From Thermoanaerobaculales bacterium (GTDB lineage Bacteria; Acidobacteriota; Thermoanaerobaculia; Thermoanaerobaculales; Sulfomarinibacteraceae), in the NCBI GenBank assembly GCA_029932545.1, contig JAOZPW010000114.1, positions 1,830-11,323 of the forward strand: a stretch of 9,494 nt of DNA, in the 5' to 3' direction. A model generated the notes under the pieces. That model did no database searches and was not told the DNA's origin. It saw only the letters and a list, made by a program, of their open reading frames with translations. Positions 6,678 through 9,494 of the stretch are shown piece after piece. A program made the position numbers and the translations under genes. Position 1 is the first letter of the stretch. The number at the start of each line of letters is the position of its first letter.

Positions 6678-9239
6678 ACGGTCGGAATTTTGCAAGTAGC
6701 TAAGCTGTCTGCCCTCTGCCTGGTCTTCCTGCTGACTTCGTCTGTCCTCTCCGCGGCGACGTGGTGTCTTATTGACGTCGAGGTCAGAGACGGTCACGCA
6801 ACGGCTGTGGAGGGAGTCGACATCCACGCCGTATCATCGATCGGATTTGAGGCCCGGCGTCAGATGACCGGTCCCGACGGGAAAGCGGTCTTGCTGGGCC
6901 TTCCGGCCGGATCCTACCGATTGGAAATCAGTCGCGAGGGCTATCAATGGCTCGAAATCCAGGATGTACGATGCGAGCCTGGGGGAGTCGTGCGATTGGC
7001 GGTGACGCTTGAAAGGACCGACGGTGACGAGGTGGTGGTCCTGCCGTCGGGGCCGTCGGTCGATCCGGAGGCGACCACAATCGGATGTCTTCGTCCACGA
7101 GAAGCACGGGAGTTGTTGCCGGAGGGAAGGCTCCGCGGCGCCGGATTGCGGCCTGCCGACTCGATCGCCTTCGAGGGCATTCTTCGAGCAGGATACTCCG
7201 ATGACCCTGGTCCCCAGGTGGTTATTGTTCCTCGCTCCCCGGAGACCGATTTTCACGGCCGAGTGTCAATTGATGTCGGGGGTGGCCTCCAGGCTGGGCC
7301 GACCGGAACGCGCGGGGATGTCACAGCACTTGATGATGTCGTGCGGGCCAGAGTCTCCCTTGGCACCAAGCCGGCGGACGGTCATTTTGGGACCTTTCTT
7401 GCCCTTGAGACCAACGTGGCGAACTTGGAGAACGGGGTGGAATTCGGTGACGGGATTTCCGGTGAGACTCTCCAGCGCCGGCGTCAATGGGATCAAGATT
7501 CGGTCCTGGCCTTCGGCGTTCTCGACTGGATGCCGGCCCCGGACAACCGTGTGGCACTTCGCATGAACTGGGGACGCAGGCGGCAACAGGATGTCCCGTC
7601 GAGTCTGCATGTCGCACCGGATTCGCCCGTGCCGGGAGGTGAAGAGGATTCCCTGGATCGAGCGGTTGGGCTGGAATGGGACGCCCTGGTGTCGGACGAG
7701 CTGGTCGTTCGGATCGCGGGCGGTTTTTCCGGTAGTAGTCGCGAGTGGACACCGACCGAAAACGGTCCAATGGAGCAGGATCAGAGCCCGGACGGTCTTT
7801 GGAGTGAGGGCCTGGGGAACGGCATCTGGGCCGGTGAGGGTGGTGTCGCGGCATTCGATCAATCCATCGATAATCTGCAGGGCGAGGCCGGGCTCGAGTG
7901 GTCGGTGGGTTCGGTACACCGGTTGGGCATTGAGGCTTCGTGGTCTCGAGAGGATCTGGACTTCACGTATTCGGAGGTGGCCAACGGTGTTGGTGTCGGC
8001 ATACGAAGAACGTACCGAGGATCGGTTGCCGAGCGATGGGACATGTTGGCCAATCCCGCCGTCAGCCTGGGCCGGTTGCAGTCACGGCGGATTGATCTTC
8101 GGGACTCGTGGAGGGCAGCCTCGAAGTTGACGGTTGTCTTTGGCCTGCAGATGGAAGATTGTGATTTCGATAGCGGTGGAAACAGCCCTGGTTATGATTT
8201 TGGGTTCGAGGACACCCTTTCTCCCCACGTGGGCCTTGTCTGGGACTTTGAGGGTACGGGGCGATCTCGGGCATGGGTACGGTGGGCCCGTTTTCGCCAA
8301 GGGCCTGGGGAGGCGGTTCGGTTGCGAATGACCGGCGCCCTGGATGTTGAAACGATTTTTGTTGATGCTGAGGGCGCCCTTGAAGAACGGGCGCCAGGCC
8401 CCATCAGTGTGGCCTCCGATCTCGAACCATCCTTCATCGACGAGACCGTACTTGGCATAGAGTACGAACTCTTGTCCCATCTCGTGGCCGGGGCAGCGGG
8501 TACATTCAGGCGGTCCGAAGGCAATCTGGCAATCCTGACTGAGGACGGCGGTTGCACGTTTCAGCTGGCTACCCCCTCGGGCGATGCTTGGCCCGAACGG
8601 CTTGACAGTGAGGTCTTGGAAACCTGGGCCTGGCTGCGCAAGAGATTAGCCAATGGGTGGCAGGCGGAGATGCTTGTGGGATGGCGTCGGAGTCGGGGTG
8701 CCTGGCCGGGTCCCTCGGATCTCGATCCTGTTGATCTGGATCGGGAGTATTTGGCTGACGTTCTGTCTCCGGCGGCCCTGGAAGGCGCAGGGGGTCCTTT
8801 GCCTGATGATCGCCGGTGGCATTTCCAGTTGGCGGGTTCATGGCTCTTTGCCGCCGGTCCGTCGCTGGGGGGTCGTTTGACCTATCTTTCAGGTGCGCCG
8901 GTATCGCGATTGGGGGCGCTGGCCGACGGCCTCGGGCTTGATCGCCGGTTCATTGACAGCAGGGGTTCGGGTGGTCGGACTCCGGATTTGTGGCGGTTGG
9001 ATCTCGTAGGGTCGTGGCCCTTCGACCTCGGCAAGGGCCGCGTTGAAGTCTTCGCTGAACTCAAGAATCTCCTGGATTCACAGAGGGCCGTCAGGCTGGA
9101 CGAACGCTGGACGGTGCTCAATGAGGCCCAGATTGACGGTCTCGATCCAGATGAGCAACGGACCGCCGGCACCTGGAGAGAACCCCTGATTGTGCAACGA
9201 CCCCTGGAGGTAAGAGTTGGCCTGGCGTATCGATGGTAG
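6618..9239 (+). CDS. Oar/TonB-dependent-receptor-like outer-membrane beta-barrel protein with reduced plug
   Basis: From ATG 6618 the product is 873 aa. It has a signal sequence with hydrophobic core LSALCLVFLLTSSVL (about 30-44) and likely cleavage after SAA. Next comes a carboxypeptidase-regulatory-like beta-sandwich (about 49-133, with GPDGKAVLLGLPAGSYRLEI), a short region to ETDFHG (209-214), and then some 650 residues of alternating beta-strand pattern ending in VRVGLAYRW, with the terminal aromatic residue typical of outer-membrane barrels. VEVFAELKNLLD near the end matches the closing region of TonB-receptor barrels. Only about 75 residues separate the sandwich from the barrel, so the plug is missing or much reduced, and I see no TonB box. 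The start is uncertain: 6618 is the only ATG before the signal core but lies inside the inverted repeat and lacks a ribosome site; GTG 6675 and TTG 6690 also leave a full signal peptide. The ligand is unknown. The stop TAG lies at the first base of the downstream repeat unit. Confidence 0.82.
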   Translation: MRARSPGFRGGSAGLLARIVTVGILQVAKLSALCLVFLLTSSVLSAATWCLIDVEVRDGHATAVEGVDIHAVSSIGFEARRQMTGPDGKAVLLGLPAGSYRLEISREGYQWLEIQDVRCEPGGVVRLAVTLERTDGDEVVVLPSGPSVDPEATTIGCLRPREARELLPEGRLRGAGLRPADSIAFEGILRAGYSDDPGPQVVIVPRSPETDFHGRVSIDVGGGLQAGPTGTRGDVTALDDVVRARVSLGTKPADGHFGTFLALETNVANLENGVEFGDGISGETLQRRRQWDQDSVLAFGVLDWMPAPDNRVALRMNWGRRRQQDVPSSLHVAPDSPVPGGEEDSLDRAVGLEWDALVSDELVVRIAGGFSGSSREWTPTENGPMEQDQSPDGLWSEGLGNGIWAGEGGVAAFDQSIDNLQGEAGLEWSVGSVHRLGIEASWSREDLDFTYSEVANGVGVGIRRTYRGSVAERWDMLANPAVSLGRLQSRRIDLRDSWRAASKLTVVFGLQMEDCDFDSGGNSPGYDFGFEDTLSPHVGLVWDFEGTGRSRAWVRWARFRQGPGEAVRLRMTGALDVETIFVDAEGALEERAPGPISVASDLEPSFIDETVLGIEYELLSHLVAGAAGTFRRSEGNLAILTEDGGCTFQLATPSGDAWPERLDSEVLETWAWLRKRLANGWQAEMLVGWRRSRGAWPGPSDLDPVDLDREYLADVLSPAALEGAGGPLPDDRRWHFQLAGSWLFAAGPSLGGRLTYLSGAPVSRLGALADGLGLDRRFIDSRGSGGRTPDLWRLDLVGSWPFDLGKGRVEVFAELKNLLDSQRAVRLDERWTVLNEAQIDGLDPDEQRTAGTWREPLIVQRPLEVRVGLAYRW

Positions 9240-9308
9240 GGACCCACGCCAGCACGAAGTGCTGCCATGGCGAAGCCATGGGGGCTCCGAAGGAGTCTAA
9301 GCGTGGGC
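9237..9308 (+). repeat. structured repeat unit 1: three abutting GAA-loop mini-hairpins closed by a 7-bp stem
   Basis: The unit begins TAGGGAC (9237-9243, whose TAG is the barrel gene's stop) and ends AGCGTGGGC (9300-9308). Inside, three hairpins abut: 9250-9264 (stem CAGCAC/GTGCTG), 9265-9281 (stem CCATGGC/GCCATGG) and 9283-9297 (stem GGCTCC/GGAGTC, with one G-T pair). All have a GAA loop. CCCACGC (9243-9249) pairs perfectly with GCGTGGG (9301-9307), enclosing the three hairpins in a four-way junction. No protein-coding signal is seen. It could act as an mRNA 3' structure, a REP-like element or a protein-binding DNA fold. Confidence 0.8.
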
Positions 9309-9379
9309 TAGGGACATCGCGCATCGCCCGAAGGGCGATCACGGCGAAGCCGTGGACCCGCGAAGCGGGTAGCGTGGGC
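9309..9379 (+). repeat. structured repeat unit 2: second tandem set of three GAA-loop mini-hairpins
   Basis: This unit repeats the ends of unit 1 (TAGGGAC 9309-9315 and AGCGTGGGC 9371-9379) at a period of about 72 bp, while its interior stems differ. The hairpins are 9323-9339 (ATCGCCC/GGGCGAT), 9340-9354 (CACGGC/GCCGTG) and 9356-9370 (ACCCGC/GCGGGT), each perfect and each with a GAA loop. The 5' half of the closing stem is not conserved: ATCGCGC stands where unit 1 has CCCACGC. The last hairpin resembles the one after the carboxylase operon (GGACCCG...CGGGT in both). Confidence 0.8.
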
Positions 9380-9494
9380 AATGTGCAGGCACAGGAGCGA
9401 TTGACAACAGGCCGAGCTTGTAGGGGCGGACCCCCATAAGCGCTAACTTAAATGAAACACCCACTGGAGGTGAGACGGTTTTAACACTGAGACC
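9380..9494 (+). other. right-edge intergenic DNA without a recognisable gene
   Basis: After the hairpin units I see no open frame longer than about ten codons. The 12-mer AGGGGCGGACCC (9422-9433) is a second copy of the word found after the carboxylase operon. The rest is more A/T-rich. The final bases (TTTTAACACTGAGACC) resemble dispersed intergenic sequence but cannot be judged at the window edge. Confidence 0.55.

Noticed and set aside
6813..6833. Possible lipobox at the cysteine shortly after the signal core of the barrel protein (ATWC)
   Set aside because: Trp precedes the Cys where lipoprotein signal peptides need Gly, Ala or Ser; an ordinary signal peptidase I site after SAA fits better. 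Coordinates are approximate.
9401..9406. TTGACA, a perfect -35 hexamer
   Set aside because: The sequence 16-18 bp downstream is GGGGCGG-like, with no -10 box.
9466..9473. GGAGGTGA, a good ribosome-site match near the right edge
   Set aside because: No ATG, GTG or TTG lies at a usable distance downstream before the window ends.
9452..9484. Ten-codon open frame starting ATG in the right-edge intergenic DNA
   Set aside because: No ribosome site before it and too short to distinguish from chance.

Overview
The window is high-GC bacterial DNA, apparently from a Gram-negative (diderm) organism, because its last gene encodes an outer-membrane TonB-receptor-like beta barrel fused to a carboxypeptidase-regulatory-like domain (Oar type). 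Proteins of that build are especially common in Acidobacteriota and some related lineages. I suggest an acidobacterial or similar origin only as a weak inference, since no rRNA or other phylogenetic marker is present. There are no tRNA, rRNA, CRISPR, phage or transposase genes.

Layout. Positions 1-2624 (minus strand) hold a two-gene unit for a TldD/TldE (PmbA) peptidase pair. tldD comes first and carries the zinc-protease motif; tldE follows and runs off the left edge with only its last residues missing. Positions 2625-2874 are a divergent intergenic region with an A/T-rich stretch, a four-run G tract able to form a G-quadruplex, and a TAGAAT box centred in a short inverted repeat. Positions 2875-6550 (plus strand) are a three-gene operon for a biotin-dependent acyl-CoA carboxylase: carboxyltransferase (PccB type), biotin carboxylase, and a short biotin-carrier subunit. 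The genes are translationally linked by ATGA stop/start overlaps, the first of which is disturbed by a 105-bp insertion or duplication. Together they should make (methyl)malonyl-CoA from acetyl- or propionyl-CoA. Positions 6551-6617 are a spacer with a GAA-loop hairpin. Positions 6618-9239 (plus) encode the outer-membrane barrel protein, whose 5' end overlaps a long inverted repeat.

The most unusual part is non-coding. Immediately after the barrel gene lie two tandem units of about 72 bp. Each has the same ends but contains three abutting mini-hairpins with different stems and always a GAA loop. A seventh hairpin of the same design sits just after the carboxylase operon. This looks like a family of structured intergenic repeats in which the fold is conserved and the stem sequence is not.

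The tldDE pair, the carboxylase and the barrel protein are probably ordinary neighbours rather than one pathway; nothing in the sequence ties them functionally.
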